Source of the DNA: Clostridiales bacterium Firm_14
GTDB taxonomy: Bacteria; Bacillota; Clostridia; Saccharofermentanales; Saccharofermentanaceae
Reading direction: 5' to 3'
DNA length: 64,000 nucleotides
Assembly: GCA_001604135.1 (NCBI GenBank)
Contig: LVAT01000009.1
Coordinates: forward strand, 96,412-160,411
Every line of letters begins with the position of its first letter. The first letter of the stretch is position 1. The notes beneath the pieces were generated by a model. That model was given only the letters and a program-made list of their open reading frames with translations. It did not search any database and was not told where the DNA came from. The position numbers were made by a program, and so were the translations under genes. This document shows positions 9,065 to 17,428 of this stretch, one piece after another.

Positions 9065-9209
9065 ATTCGTTCACAAGAAAAGTTCATTCACCAAACGATA
9101 ATTTTTACATAAAATTAATAGAACTTAGCAAATGGATTTGATACTATCCGAGTATCGGCAGGTATTGTGTGCCAGGACGTTTTTGCGTTGATGAACAAGG
9201 AGTTACATC

Positions 9210-11378
9210 ATGGCGGCAAACAGCAAATCCAAAATTGATTCAAAGTCCGGATCAGGAGCTGTTTTAAGCCTGGCATCTCAAAAGGAGCACGACGATATCA
9301 AGGTATTGGGGCTCGTCATTTTCTGCCTGCTTCTGAATATCGTCTTCAGTCTTACGGCAAAACTCACCGGCATCCCGTTCTATTTCGACTGTATCGGCAC
9401 AATTCTGGCGGCCATGCTCGGCGGCTTCATGCCGAGCGTCCTGGTCGGCTTCCTGACAAATGTCTTAAGCACGTTCCTCTATAAGTGGATCTTCGGAGAA
9501 GATACGAGCAACCTCTATTACTGCATCATCAGCGTCCTGATCGCGCTGGTTGCCACGATCTTCGCGCAGAAGAACTTTTTCAAGAAGATCCGCATCAAGA
9601 TGGTGCTCCCTCTCATCTGCTTCGTCATCCTGGGCGGCGGCCTGGGCTCAGTTATCACTTGGGGCCTTTACGGAAACACAATGGGCGAAGAGCTCGCTTC
9701 GTCCCTCGCCGGCAGGATCTACTCAAACGGCGTGAATAGCGCATTCCTGGCACAGCTCTATGCCGGCCTCATAATGGACGTTCCGGATAAGCTCATAAGC
9801 ACGGCCCTCGCGTTCGCGATCTATAAGGCATACCCCAAGAAGTTCAAGCCGACGAAGGACCGCATCGACGTGGCGGCACTTGCGAAGAAGGGCATTTCCT
9901 TAAGCGGAAAGATAATCATCGCGGTAACACTGATCTTCGGCGTTGTAGCTGCAGTCGTTACCGGCGTCAGCCTTAATCAGTTCCGCCTCACCATGGTCGA
10001 ATCTGAAGGCCAGTATGCCATTGATACCGCGAAGTTTGCTGCGACGCTCGTCGACGGCAACATGATCGACGAATACATCGAACGCAGGGATGCCGCTGAG
10101 GGTTATTACAGGATCAACAGGTATTTCAACCTCATCCTGAACAGCTCCGACAGGATCAAGTATCTCTACGTTTACCAGATCAAGGAAGACGGCTGCCACG
10201 TTGTTTTCGACGTGTCGACACCTGATACGCCGGCTTCTGAGACAGGCACGGTCATCCCGTTCGATGATAGCTTCAACGATCACATCGACGATCTCCTGGC
10301 TGGCAAAGAGATCGATCCGATAATTACTGACGATACTTACGGCTGGCTCCTGTCCGCCTATGTTCCGATCCACGACGACCACGGCAAGTGCACCGCTTAT
10401 GCCTGTGTCGACGTCGCGATGCCTAATGTCGCAGAGCTCGAAAGGACCTTCACCTTCAAGATGACGACTATCCTCATGGGCTTTTTCATCGCCATACTTA
10501 CGCTTAGCGTCTACTTCGCAAAGCGCTTTATCGTAAGACCTGTTAACAGCCTTGCCAAGCTCGCAGGAGAGTTCGCCTACACCAACGACGAAGCCCGCAA
10601 AGAGACTCTGGACAGCATCAGGTTCCTCGAGATCAAGACAGGCGATGAGATCGAGCATCTCTATGACGCGATGGCGAAAACGACCCGCGACACCGTAGAT
10701 TTCATCAACGAATCGCAGAAAAAACAGGAAGCCATCTCCACCTTCCAGAGCGGCATGATCAACGTCATGGCAGACCTCGTCGAGAGCCGCGACAAGTCTA
10801 CCGGCACCCACATCAAGAACACTTCTGCCTACGTCGAGATCATCTGCGATGAACTGATCAAGGAAGGCCTCTATCCTGATATCGTCAACGAAGAATACAA
10901 GAACAACGTCGTCGCTTCCGCGCCAATGCACGACATCGGCAAGATCAAGATCTCCGACACGATCCTCAATAAGCCCGGCAAGTTCACGGACGAGGAATAT
11001 AAGATCATGAAGACCCACGCCGAAGAAGGCGCCAAGATAATCAGCACCGTCAAGAAGACCGTCGAGAGCGACGCCCTGAAGGAAGATTATCTGGGCGAAG
11101 CCGAGAACATGGCCCACTACCATCACGAGAAGTGGAACGGTGAAGGTTACCCGTGCGGTCTCAAGGGCGAGGAGATCCCCCTGTCAGCCAGGATCATGGC
11201 TGTCGCAGACGTTTTCGACGCCCTGGTCGCAGAGCGCGTCTATAAGCCCGGCATGTCCTTCGAGAGTGCCATTTCCATCATCAAGGAAAGCTCCGGCCGG
11301 CACTTCGATCCCGTCATCGTGCAGGCCTTCCTCAATGCTGAAGACAAGATCCGCGCCGTCACTGAGCAGCTCCACTGA
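9210..11378 (+). CDS. Membrane-anchored HD-GYP protein, putative c-di-GMP phosphodiesterase
   Basis: A 722-residue sensor/effector. Residues 30-215 form about five to six helices with an ECF-transporter S-component-like pattern (PFYFDCIGTILAAMLGG near residue 52). A helix at about 230-255 leads into a roughly 150-residue extracytoplasmic sensor region of Cache type, then another helix (about 417-437) and a HAMP-like linker. The C-terminal third is an HD-GYP domain: HD at H574-D575 in MHDIGKIKI, then YHHEKWNGEGYPCGL and ADVFDAL. HD-GYP domains hydrolyse cyclic di-GMP with a metal centre. AAGGAG lies seven bases before the ATG. No GGDEF partner is in the window and no riboswitch was recognised upstream. 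Confidence 0.9.
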   Translation: MAANSKSKIDSKSGSGAVLSLASQKEHDDIKVLGLVIFCLLLNIVFSLTAKLTGIPFYFDCIGTILAAMLGGFMPSVLVGFLTNVLSTFLYKWIFGEDTSNLYYCIISVLIALVATIFAQKNFFKKIRIKMVLPLICFVILGGGLGSVITWGLYGNTMGEELASSLAGRIYSNGVNSAFLAQLYAGLIMDVPDKLISTALAFAIYKAYPKKFKPTKDRIDVAALAKKGISLSGKIIIAVTLIFGVVAAVVTGVSLNQFRLTMVESEGQYAIDTAKFAATLVDGNMIDEYIERRDAAEGYYRINRYFNLILNSSDRIKYLYVYQIKEDGCHVVFDVSTPDTPASETGTVIPFDDSFNDHIDDLLAGKEIDPIITDDTYGWLLSAYVPIHDDHGKCTAYACVDVAMPNVAELERTFTFKMTTILMGFFIAILTLSVYFAKRFIVRPVNSLAKLAGEFAYTNDEARKETLDSIRFLEIKTGDEIEHLYDAMAKTTRDTVDFINESQKKQEAISTFQSGMINVMADLVESRDKSTGTHIKNTSAYVEIICDELIKEGLYPDIVNEEYKNNVVASAPMHDIGKIKISDTILNKPGKFTDEEYKIMKTHAEEGAKIISTVKKTVESDALKEDYLGEAENMAHYHHEKWNGEGYPCGLKGEEIPLSARIMAVADVFDALVAERVYKPGMSFESAISIIKESSGRHFDPVIVQAFLNAEDKIRAVTEQLH

Positions 11379-11478
11379 GTCATTCGTTCCTCCCTCCTCT
11401 CCCGCACGCATTCTCAACAAGCTTCTTCAAGGCTATAATTGATTATGTTTTCGAACTCGAAAAGGGGGACTTCACATT

Positions 11479-12447
11479 ATGGAAAAGATCAGCATCTGGC
11501 AAAAAGGCGAATATACATACCCGCTGGCATTTGATTTTGAGCCCAACTTAAGGGCATATCTCATCGATGACGATGCCACACATCCCTGCATGCTGGTCCT
11601 CCCCGGCGGCGGCTATGCCGTTACAGTCCCGCCCGAAGGCGAACTCGTCGCAAAGCGCTTCAACGAGCTCGGCTACAACTGCTTCGTCATGACCTACACG
11701 ACCAACCAGCTCTGCCGCGTACCCGTCATGGATCAAGCGATGCGAGACCTCGCAAGAGCGATCAGATTCGTAAGAATGAATGCCTCCGAATACAACATCG
11801 ACCCCGCAAAGGTATACATCTGCGGCTTCTCCGCTGCAGGTCACGTTTGCGCATCCGTATGCGATTACTGGGATGAGATCGACGATTCAAATCCTGAATA
11901 CGCCGGCATCTCCTGCCGCCCTGATGCAGCAATACTTTCCTACCCTGTAATCACTTCAGGAGAATATGCTCATCAGGATTCTTTCCGCTTTTTGCTGGGC
12001 GGCGACATCTACGACCGCAACGATGAAGAAGCAAAGTATCTGCTCGATAAATACTCACTCGAGAAGCACGTGAAATCCACCAATCCACCCTGTTTCATCT
12101 GGCAGACGGAAACTGATGATCTCGTGCCCGTCGAGAACAGCTATCTTTACGCTGAAGCATGCAAAAATGCAGGCGTCAGATATGAGCACATCACCTTCCC
12201 GCAAGGCCCTCACGGCTTATCGATCCCTACTGAAGAATGGGCAAAAGGAATGCACGGCGAACCTTACACAGCCGAGCAGAGCTTCGCGCTCGTAAAGGCA
12301 ATAAAAGAGGGCCGCATCGAATTCGACGGCGACCCTGAAAGCCTGCTTGATTTCTTAAAGCCCTGGCCTTACGACCCTAATGGACCCAAGTTCCCGGAAG
12401 TATGCGTGTGGCCGGAGATGGCGGATAAGTTTATTAAGGCGCTGTAA
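11479..12447 (+). CDS. Alpha/beta hydrolase, acetyl-xylan-esterase-like
   Basis: A 322-residue cytoplasmic alpha/beta hydrolase without signal peptide. The oxyanion motif LPGGGY is at residues 41-46, the nucleophile Ser118 sits in GFSAAG, and a probable acid lies in TDDLVP (about 214). A catalytic His is in GPHGLS (about 255). The layout fits the BD-FAE/esterase group often annotated as xylan or carbohydrate esterase, which deacetylates sugars. AAAGGGGG precedes the ATG. It stands alone between the HD-GYP gene and a convergent gene, so a glycan role rests only on family resemblance. Confidence 0.82.
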   Translation: MEKISIWQKGEYTYPLAFDFEPNLRAYLIDDDATHPCMLVLPGGGYAVTVPPEGELVAKRFNELGYNCFVMTYTTNQLCRVPVMDQAMRDLARAIRFVRMNASEYNIDPAKVYICGFSAAGHVCASVCDYWDEIDDSNPEYAGISCRPDAAILSYPVITSGEYAHQDSFRFLLGGDIYDRNDEEAKYLLDKYSLEKHVKSTNPPCFIWQTETDDLVPVENSYLYAEACKNAGVRYEHITFPQGPHGLSIPTEEWAKGMHGEPYTAEQSFALVKAIKEGRIEFDGDPESLLDFLKPWPYDPNGPKFPEVCVWPEMADKFIKAL

Positions 12448-12453
12448 GGGATT

Positions 12454-13164
12454 TTACATGTGCAAGGTTAATTGAAACGCGATCCAATTTACCAGTACCA
12501 TAAGAATATCAAAACAGAAGGCAACTATTATCAGCACCTTCACCGCCTTTTCTTTGCGTACAAGAAGCTTGATGAGCCAAACGGCTGCCACCATTACAAA
12601 AGCACAGATCGTGCCGATTATACTGCCTTTGATCAAAGTCTGGTTTACTCTCTGATAGTACCTTTCATACGTTTGCTTAAACTCTGAAACTATCTTCTGT
12701 GAATCATTGATCTTATTGATGTTTATTACAGGTGTTGCGACTTGAATAGTTTTTCCCTGTTCTTTTTCTTCGTCTAAGACATTTATTGATGCATTGTAGA
12801 TCTCAACATTTGCATCAGTATCTGCTCCGTCTTCCATCTCATATCCCAAAATGACATTAAGCCTGCCTGAATCAGTAGGAAAGCTTGCCTGGATATGCTT
12901 ATATTGATGTTTTACTATATACCAATCGAGTATCTCGTAAATCTCACCGGCAGTTCCTGTTTCAAGGGTAACAGGCCCGCCGTATTGATCGACTATATCC
13001 TGATCATCAAACACGACTGTTTCTTTCAGTGTGATTCTTGTTTTATATCCTTCCGTTATCCCTTTAGTTTTCCGGTATGCCTTATTAAGCCCATAGGCAG
13101 CTACCAAGAGAAACATCAGAATCGTTGTTGTTAAAAGCCATTTATTATGTGGTTTCACTTTCAT
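12454..13164 (-). CDS. Membrane protein of unknown function
   Basis: A 236-residue protein not recognised as a named family. It has an N-terminal helix (about residues 9-27), an extracytoplasmic domain of about 145 residues, and two C-terminal helices (about 180-200 and 209-231). Its start overlaps the end of the upstream gene by 20 bases, so the two form an operon. It is convergent with the esterase gene, leaving six bases between stops and no separate terminator. Confidence 0.7.
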   Translation of the reverse strand: MKVKPHNKWLLTTTILMFLLVAAYGLNKAYRKTKGITEGYKTRITLKETVVFDDQDIVDQYGGPVTLETGTAGEIYEILDWYIVKHQYKHIQASFPTDSGRLNVILGYEMEDGADTDANVEIYNASINVLDEEKEQGKTIQVATPVININKINDSQKIVSEFKQTYERYYQRVNQTLIKGSIIGTICAFVMVAAVWLIKLLVRKEKAVKVLIIVAFCFDILMVLVNWIAFQLTLHM

Positions 13165-13498
13165 ACAAGCTTCCTAATTCTTTGTCTAGTGCTTCAACCT
13201 CAGGGGAATGTCCCAATGGTCTGGCATGTTCATAATCAACGTGAGAATTGTTAAAAACTTCAATGAAGAAAATTCTGACAACAGTCCCTACTTCATAAGC
13301 CGCATAACCAGGCAGGTCGTATATTCTATGTCTCTGTTCGACCTGATAAACAATTCCTGCAAAACCGCAATACAAAACAGAACCGCCGTCTTTGATATCA
13401 AATCTTCGCGGAAACAAAAGAAATACAAGTAGAACGACCACAAGAATTATGGTCACGATTCTTTTCTTTCTAGGTTTGCTTTTATATTTTGGGGACAT
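13145..13498 (-). CDS. Small single-pass membrane protein
   Basis: A 117-residue protein with a Lys/Arg-rich cytoplasmic start, one hydrophobic helix (about residues 14-30) and a short external domain. It is the first gene of a two-gene operon with the preceding entry. The ribosome binding site (GGGAG about 14 bases upstream) is weak, so the exact start is uncertain. Family not recognised. Confidence 0.6.
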   Translation of the reverse strand: MSPKYKSKPRKKRIVTIILVVVLLVFLLFPRRFDIKDGGSVLYCGFAGIVYQVEQRHRIYDLPGYAAYEVGTVVRIFFIEVFNNSHVDYEHARPLGHSPEVEALDKELGSLYESETT

Positions 13499-13572
13499 TT
13501 TTTATGTCTTTGCTCCCGCAATTTATGAAAACCTACTACCCTGCCCTACATAACTAACTATACACGCTGCGA

Positions 13573-13578
13573 TATAAT
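13573..13578 (+). promoter_or_regulatory. Probable -10 element of the transferase operon
   Basis: A TATAAT lies 36 bases before the methyltransferase ATG. No convincing -35 is visible at the expected distance. The gap separates this operon from the divergent membrane-protein pair. Confidence 0.4.
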
Positions 13579-13613
13579 GTATAAATAGTTTTCAAGCTAA
13601 TTGGAGTAGGAAT

Positions 13614-14402
13614 ATGGATATCAAAGACAACAGAATAGATGCCGGCAAGGCTTTTGACTGGGGCAAGACTTCGGAGTTCTATGCAAAATACAGAGACATC
13701 TATCCGGATCAGTTCTATCAGAAGGTAGCTGACAGAGGCCTTTGCGTAAAGGGCCAGAAGGTGTTGGATCTCGGTACAGGAACGGGCGTTTTGCCGCGCA
13801 ACATGTATAAGTTCGGAGCAGAATGGACAGGAACGGACATCTCTCCTGAGCAGATCGAACAGGCGAAAAAACTCTCTGAAGAAGCCGGCATGAACATTGA
13901 TTATCAGGCTGTTTCAGCCGAGAAGCTCGACTTTCCGGATGAGTCTTTTGACGTGATCACAGCGTGCCAGTGCTTCTGGTATTTCGATCACGAGAAGGTC
14001 GCACCTGAATTTAGCCGCATCCTCAAAAAGGACGGAAAGCTCGTGATCCTTTTCATGGCATGGCTGCCGTATGAGGATAAGATCGCGGGAATGAGTGAGG
14101 ATCTGGTCAGAAAATACAGCCCCACCTGGTCAGGCGGCGGCGAGACAGTGCACCCGATCTTCATTCCTGAAGTAATGTACGATTATTTCGATATGGATTA
14201 TCACGAAGAGTACAAGCTGAAGGTGCCTTTCACGAAGGAATCCTGGCACGGCCGCATGATCGCATGCAGAGGCGTCGGCGCTTCATTATCGCCTGACGAA
14301 CTCGCGAAATGGGATGCCGAGCACCGCGAACTATTGAAGAACGTACCCGATGAATTTGATGTATTACACTACGCTGCCACGGCAGTTTTAAAGAGGAAAT
14401 AA
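13614..14402 (+). CDS. Class I SAM-dependent methyltransferase
   Basis: A 262-residue cytoplasmic methyltransferase. Motif I VLDLGTGTG is at residues 50-58, followed by an acidic motif (GTDISPEQIEQA) and the post-III region FDVITACQCFWYFDHE typical of the Methyltransf_11 group. The acceptor is unknown. It heads a run of five genes with gaps or overlaps of a few bases, all encoding methyl- or acetyltransferases. GGAGTAGG lies upstream of the ATG. Confidence 0.88.
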   Translation: MDIKDNRIDAGKAFDWGKTSEFYAKYRDIYPDQFYQKVADRGLCVKGQKVLDLGTGTGVLPRNMYKFGAEWTGTDISPEQIEQAKKLSEEAGMNIDYQAVSAEKLDFPDESFDVITACQCFWYFDHEKVAPEFSRILKKDGKLVILFMAWLPYEDKIAGMSEDLVRKYSPTWSGGGETVHPIFIPEVMYDYFDMDYHEEYKLKVPFTKESWHGRMIACRGVGASLSPDELAKWDAEHRELLKNVPDEFDVLHYAATAVLKRK

Positions 14403-14403
14403 A

Positions 14404-14859
14404 ATGGTTGAGATTAGAATTGCTACAAAAGACGATATCGAGCTCCTCATGAGCAGCAGACTTGAGATGCTGAAGGTCGTAAATAACCTTCCTTCAGATT
14501 ATGAATACACGGAAGAGATCGTAAGAGAGAGCCGCGATTATTTTCTTAACGGCGATCACATTACAGTGCTCGCGATAGATGACGGTAAAGTTATCGGCTG
14601 CGCGTCAATGAGCTTCATGTGGATAATGCCGACCTTTTCGCATCCTACGGGAAAGCGCGCACACTTAATGAACGTCTACACAAGATCTGAATACCGCCGC
14701 CAGGGCATCGCTCGCAAGATGGTAAACATGCTGATCGATGAGACCTGGAAAAGAGGCGCGACTGAGATCAGCCTCGACGCGACCACAATGGGCAGGCCCC
14801 TTTACGAGAGCCTCGGATTTACTAACTCAACTGAGGGCATGGTTCTGACAAAGATATGA
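14404..14859 (+). CDS. GNAT family N-acetyltransferase
   Basis: A 151-residue single-domain GNAT. The acetyl-CoA loop is in YTRSEYRRQGIARKMV (about residues 95-110), after the beta-4 strand, and a C-terminal YESLGF motif is present. It starts one base after the methyltransferase stop and overlaps the next GNAT by four bases. The substrate is unknown; candidates are small molecules, peptides or aminoglycosides. Confidence 0.88.
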   Translation: MVEIRIATKDDIELLMSSRLEMLKVVNNLPSDYEYTEEIVRESRDYFLNGDHITVLAIDDGKVIGCASMSFMWIMPTFSHPTGKRAHLMNVYTRSEYRRQGIARKMVNMLIDETWKRGATEISLDATTMGRPLYESLGFTNSTEGMVLTKI

Positions 14860-15323
14860 GCGTTACTTTACGACAGGCAAAAAGAGAAGATATTGAGACT
14901 ATCTGGAAGATGCAGGTAGAGGCTTTTCGCGAGCTCCTCGGAAAGTATCAGGACTACGACTTAAGCCCCGGAGCTGAAGGTGTCGATAGGGTCAATGCAA
15001 GGTTCGAACAGCCGTGGACAAAATACTTCTTCATTGAGGCCGAAGGCACTGACGTTGGTGTTATCCGCGTGGTCGATAAGAAGGACGGCTCAAGAAAGCG
15101 CATCTCTCCTTTGTGGATCATGAAAGAGTACAGAGGCAAAGGATATGCGCAAGCTGCGATCCTTGCTGTCGAAGAGCTCTATGGCGCTGACTACTGGTGT
15201 CTCGACACGATCATGCAGGAGAAGGGCAACTGTTATCTCTACGAGAAGATGGGCTACCATCAGACCGGCAAGATCGAGCATATCAACGACCGCATGGACA
15301 TTGTTTTTTACGAGAAGGACTGA
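14856..15323 (+). CDS. GNAT family N-acetyltransferase
   Basis: A 155-residue GNAT with the acetyl-CoA loop KEYRGKGYAQAAI at about residues 89-101 and a C-terminal YEKMGY. Its ATG overlaps the stop of the preceding GNAT. It is only distantly similar to the neighbouring GNATs, so the set looks recruited rather than recently duplicated. Substrate unknown. Confidence 0.87.
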   Translation: MSVTLRQAKREDIETIWKMQVEAFRELLGKYQDYDLSPGAEGVDRVNARFEQPWTKYFFIEAEGTDVGVIRVVDKKDGSRKRISPLWIMKEYRGKGYAQAAILAVEELYGADYWCLDTIMQEKGNCYLYEKMGYHQTGKIEHINDRMDIVFYEKD

Positions 15324-15326
15324 CAT

Positions 15327-15980
15327 ATGAATTACAAAGTTATCGATAGAGAAAAATACTACAGAAATGGCGTTTACCGTCATTTCACTGAGGACTGCAA
15401 GTGCTCTGTCTCAATGACCGCGCGCGTTGACGTAACTGACCTCGTTAAGCATTCGAAGGAGACCGGCACGAAGTTTTATATCAACTTCTTATATCTCCTC
15501 TCGAAGACCCTGAACTCCAGAGACGACTACAGAATGCAGTATCTCTGGCAGTCGGACGAGCTCATCTGCTACGACGTGATCAATCCGACGCAGTATGTTT
15601 TCCACGAGGATACTGAGACCTGCACGCCCGTTTACACGACATATTATGAGAACTACAACGAGTTCTATAAGAACGCAGTAGCCGATGTTGAGGCCGCAAA
15701 GCAGACGCACGAATATCTGCTCGATGCAGATCACCCGAACTGGTTTGACGCGTCTTATGTATCCTGGCTCTCATACGACTCGCTCAATGTGGAACTCCCG
15801 GACGGTTATCTTTACTTCCTCCCTATTGTAAACTGGGGTAAGTACAGAGAAGAAAACGGCCGACTCATGATGCCGCTCACGGTGCGCCTCAATCACGCGA
15901 TCGCTGACGGGTATCTGGTCGCAATTGTTTACCGCTTGCTTGAGAAAGAAATTGCTGAATTCTGCGGAGGCAACACATGA
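15327..15980 (+). CDS. Chloramphenicol acetyltransferase-like protein
   Basis: A 217-residue member of the CAT family, trimeric acetyltransferases that use acetyl-CoA. The catalytic HxxxD is present as NHAIADG (H190, D194), and the preceding PLTVRLN and PIVNWGKY segments match family blocks. Length is typical. Many Clostridia carry CatA-like proteins that do not act on chloramphenicol. Here the expected substrate-pocket segment reads YVSWLSYDSLNVEL, so resistance should not be assumed. Its stop overlaps the next ATG. Confidence 0.85.
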   Translation: MNYKVIDREKYYRNGVYRHFTEDCKCSVSMTARVDVTDLVKHSKETGTKFYINFLYLLSKTLNSRDDYRMQYLWQSDELICYDVINPTQYVFHEDTETCTPVYTTYYENYNEFYKNAVADVEAAKQTHEYLLDADHPNWFDASYVSWLSYDSLNVELPDGYLYFLPIVNWGKYREENGRLMMPLTVRLNHAIADGYLVAIVYRLLEKEIAEFCGGNT

Positions 15981-16474
15981 TCTTACGTGCATACACAAGA
16001 GAAGATTCACCCATAATCGCGAAATGGCTCCGCACGGAGACTGAGCTCTACCAGTGGTCAGCTGACCGCTACGGTTTCTTCCCTCTCCTGCCCTACAGCA
16101 TTGACGATAATTATGCGCCGCAGATGAAGACCGGGCGCTTTATTCCGCTCACGGGAATCGACGAAGACGGCAATGTCGTCGCGCACATCATAATCAGATA
16201 TCCGAAGGAGAACGACGACTCATCAGTACGCCTCGGTTTTGTCATCGTTGACCCTGAGATCCGCGGCAAGGGTTACGGCCGGGAACTTCTTAAACTTACA
16301 ATCGATTATGTCCGCAATAACCTCACTGCGGCAAGAGTCGACTTAGGCGTTTTCGCGAACAATCCGAAGGCCGCAAAATGCTATGAATCCGCAGGATTTA
16401 AAGAATACGGCGAACACACGATCACCACGCCCTATGGCGACTGGCGGTGCGTTGACATGGAGTTATATCTGTAA
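15977..16474 (+). CDS. GNAT family N-acetyltransferase
   Basis: A 165-residue GNAT closing the operon, with the acetyl-CoA loop PEIRGKGYGRELL at about residues 92-104 and a C-terminal YESAGF motif. It is similar in layout to RimJ/RimL-type or small-molecule acetyltransferases. It overlaps the CAT-like gene by four bases. It converges on the AraC regulator gene with a 38-base gap. Confidence 0.87.
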   Translation: MILRAYTREDSPIIAKWLRTETELYQWSADRYGFFPLLPYSIDDNYAPQMKTGRFIPLTGIDEDGNVVAHIIIRYPKENDDSSVRLGFVIVDPEIRGKGYGRELLKLTIDYVRNNLTAARVDLGVFANNPKAAKCYESAGFKEYGEHTITTPYGDWRCVDMELYL

Positions 16475-16512
16475 GATCCGGAAAGAATTACTGCCCGCAC
16501 CAAGCGCAGCCC

Positions 16513-17268
16513 TTAATGCGTGCTTCTGTAGAAATCGATACTGCGGTTCCTGATCCTGTATTCCTTGGGCGTCAGGCCGCAGTCTTTTTTAAGCACATTC
16601 GTAAAATAGCTCTGGCTCGGGAACGCAAGCGATGCCGATATCTCGGCAATCGAATACTCTGACGACGCGAGCATCGACTTGGCCGTCTCGAGCTTCTTGT
16701 TCATGATGTATTCGCTCACGGAACAGCCCGTTTCCTTCTTGAATAATCTCGAGAAATAAGGCGCCGACAGATTCGTCACTGATGCCAGGCCTTCTAAAGT
16801 TATGCGCGTGTGCAGATGCTCGTAGATGTAATTGATCGCGGTGCTCACGGCCTTCGAGGAAATAGCGCTCTGATGCAGCGACGACATGAGCCTCGCGTAG
16901 TGAAGGCACATCTCATTGTGGATCCCGGAGATCTCATCCGGCGTCGCGGCCACATCGGCAAGCCTTATGTAGTAGTCACTTAAAGAATATGCCTCAGCCT
17001 GCGACAGACCGCCCGAAATGCAGTATCGCGCAAGGATCGCCGTCGTGATCGTCATATGGTACTTGAGATTCTGCAAAGGATCGTCAGACAGCACGCCGAA
17101 GCCTTTCTTGGCATCGAAAGGCTCATTCAAGAGCGTCTTTACCTTGCGCAGATTCCCGGAGCGGATCGTCTCATAGAAATCCATCTCAGGTGCCAGCGGC
17201 GCTCTGAAGAAGCCGTATTCCCTGTGCAGGAACTCCTGGTATGAGATCTTCTTTCTTTTGGCCGGCAT
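16513..17268 (-). CDS. AraC family transcriptional regulator
   Basis: A 251-residue regulator. The C-terminal 100 residues hold two helix-turn-helix motifs (ITLEGLASVTNLSAPYFSRLFKKETG and the later IAEISASLAFPSQSYFTNVLKKD region, then TPKEYR), as in AraC/XylS proteins. The N-terminal half is helical and shows no cupin pattern, so the effector is unclear. AAAAGGAG lies before the ATG. It is divergent from the GH16 gene across 160 bases and is the natural candidate to control it. Confidence 0.9.
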   Translation of the reverse strand: MPAKRKKISYQEFLHREYGFFRAPLAPEMDFYETIRSGNLRKVKTLLNEPFDAKKGFGVLSDDPLQNLKYHMTITTAILARYCISGGLSQAEAYSLSDYYIRLADVAATPDEISGIHNEMCLHYARLMSSLHQSAISSKAVSTAINYIYEHLHTRITLEGLASVTNLSAPYFSRLFKKETGCSVSEYIMNKKLETAKSMLASSEYSIAEISASLAFPSQSYFTNVLKKDCGLTPKEYRIRNRSIDFYRSTH

Positions 17269-17428
17269 GTAAGACTCCTTTTATTGATGTCAAATATGCG
17301 TGAGAATCAGTGTTTTCGAGCACCATTATAGCATGAAAACACAAATAAAAGTCATGAAAAAGCAATAACCTGAAGCACAAAGTTGATATTTTGAGGGCAG
17401 ACGGACAATTAAAGACCAGGAGGCAACT

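Noticed and set aside
9065..9209. Cyclic-di-GMP riboswitch before the HD-GYP gene
   Set aside because: I looked for the conserved GEMM core and paired stems and did not find them.
9900..11126. 408-codon minus-strand frame opposite the HD-GYP gene
   Set aside because: Antisense to clear HD-GYP motifs; composition is that of a reverse-frame shadow.
15327..15980. Acquired chloramphenicol resistance gene
   Set aside because: The catalytic His is present, but there is no mobile-element context, the substrate pocket segment differs, and many such chromosomal homologues are not resistance genes.
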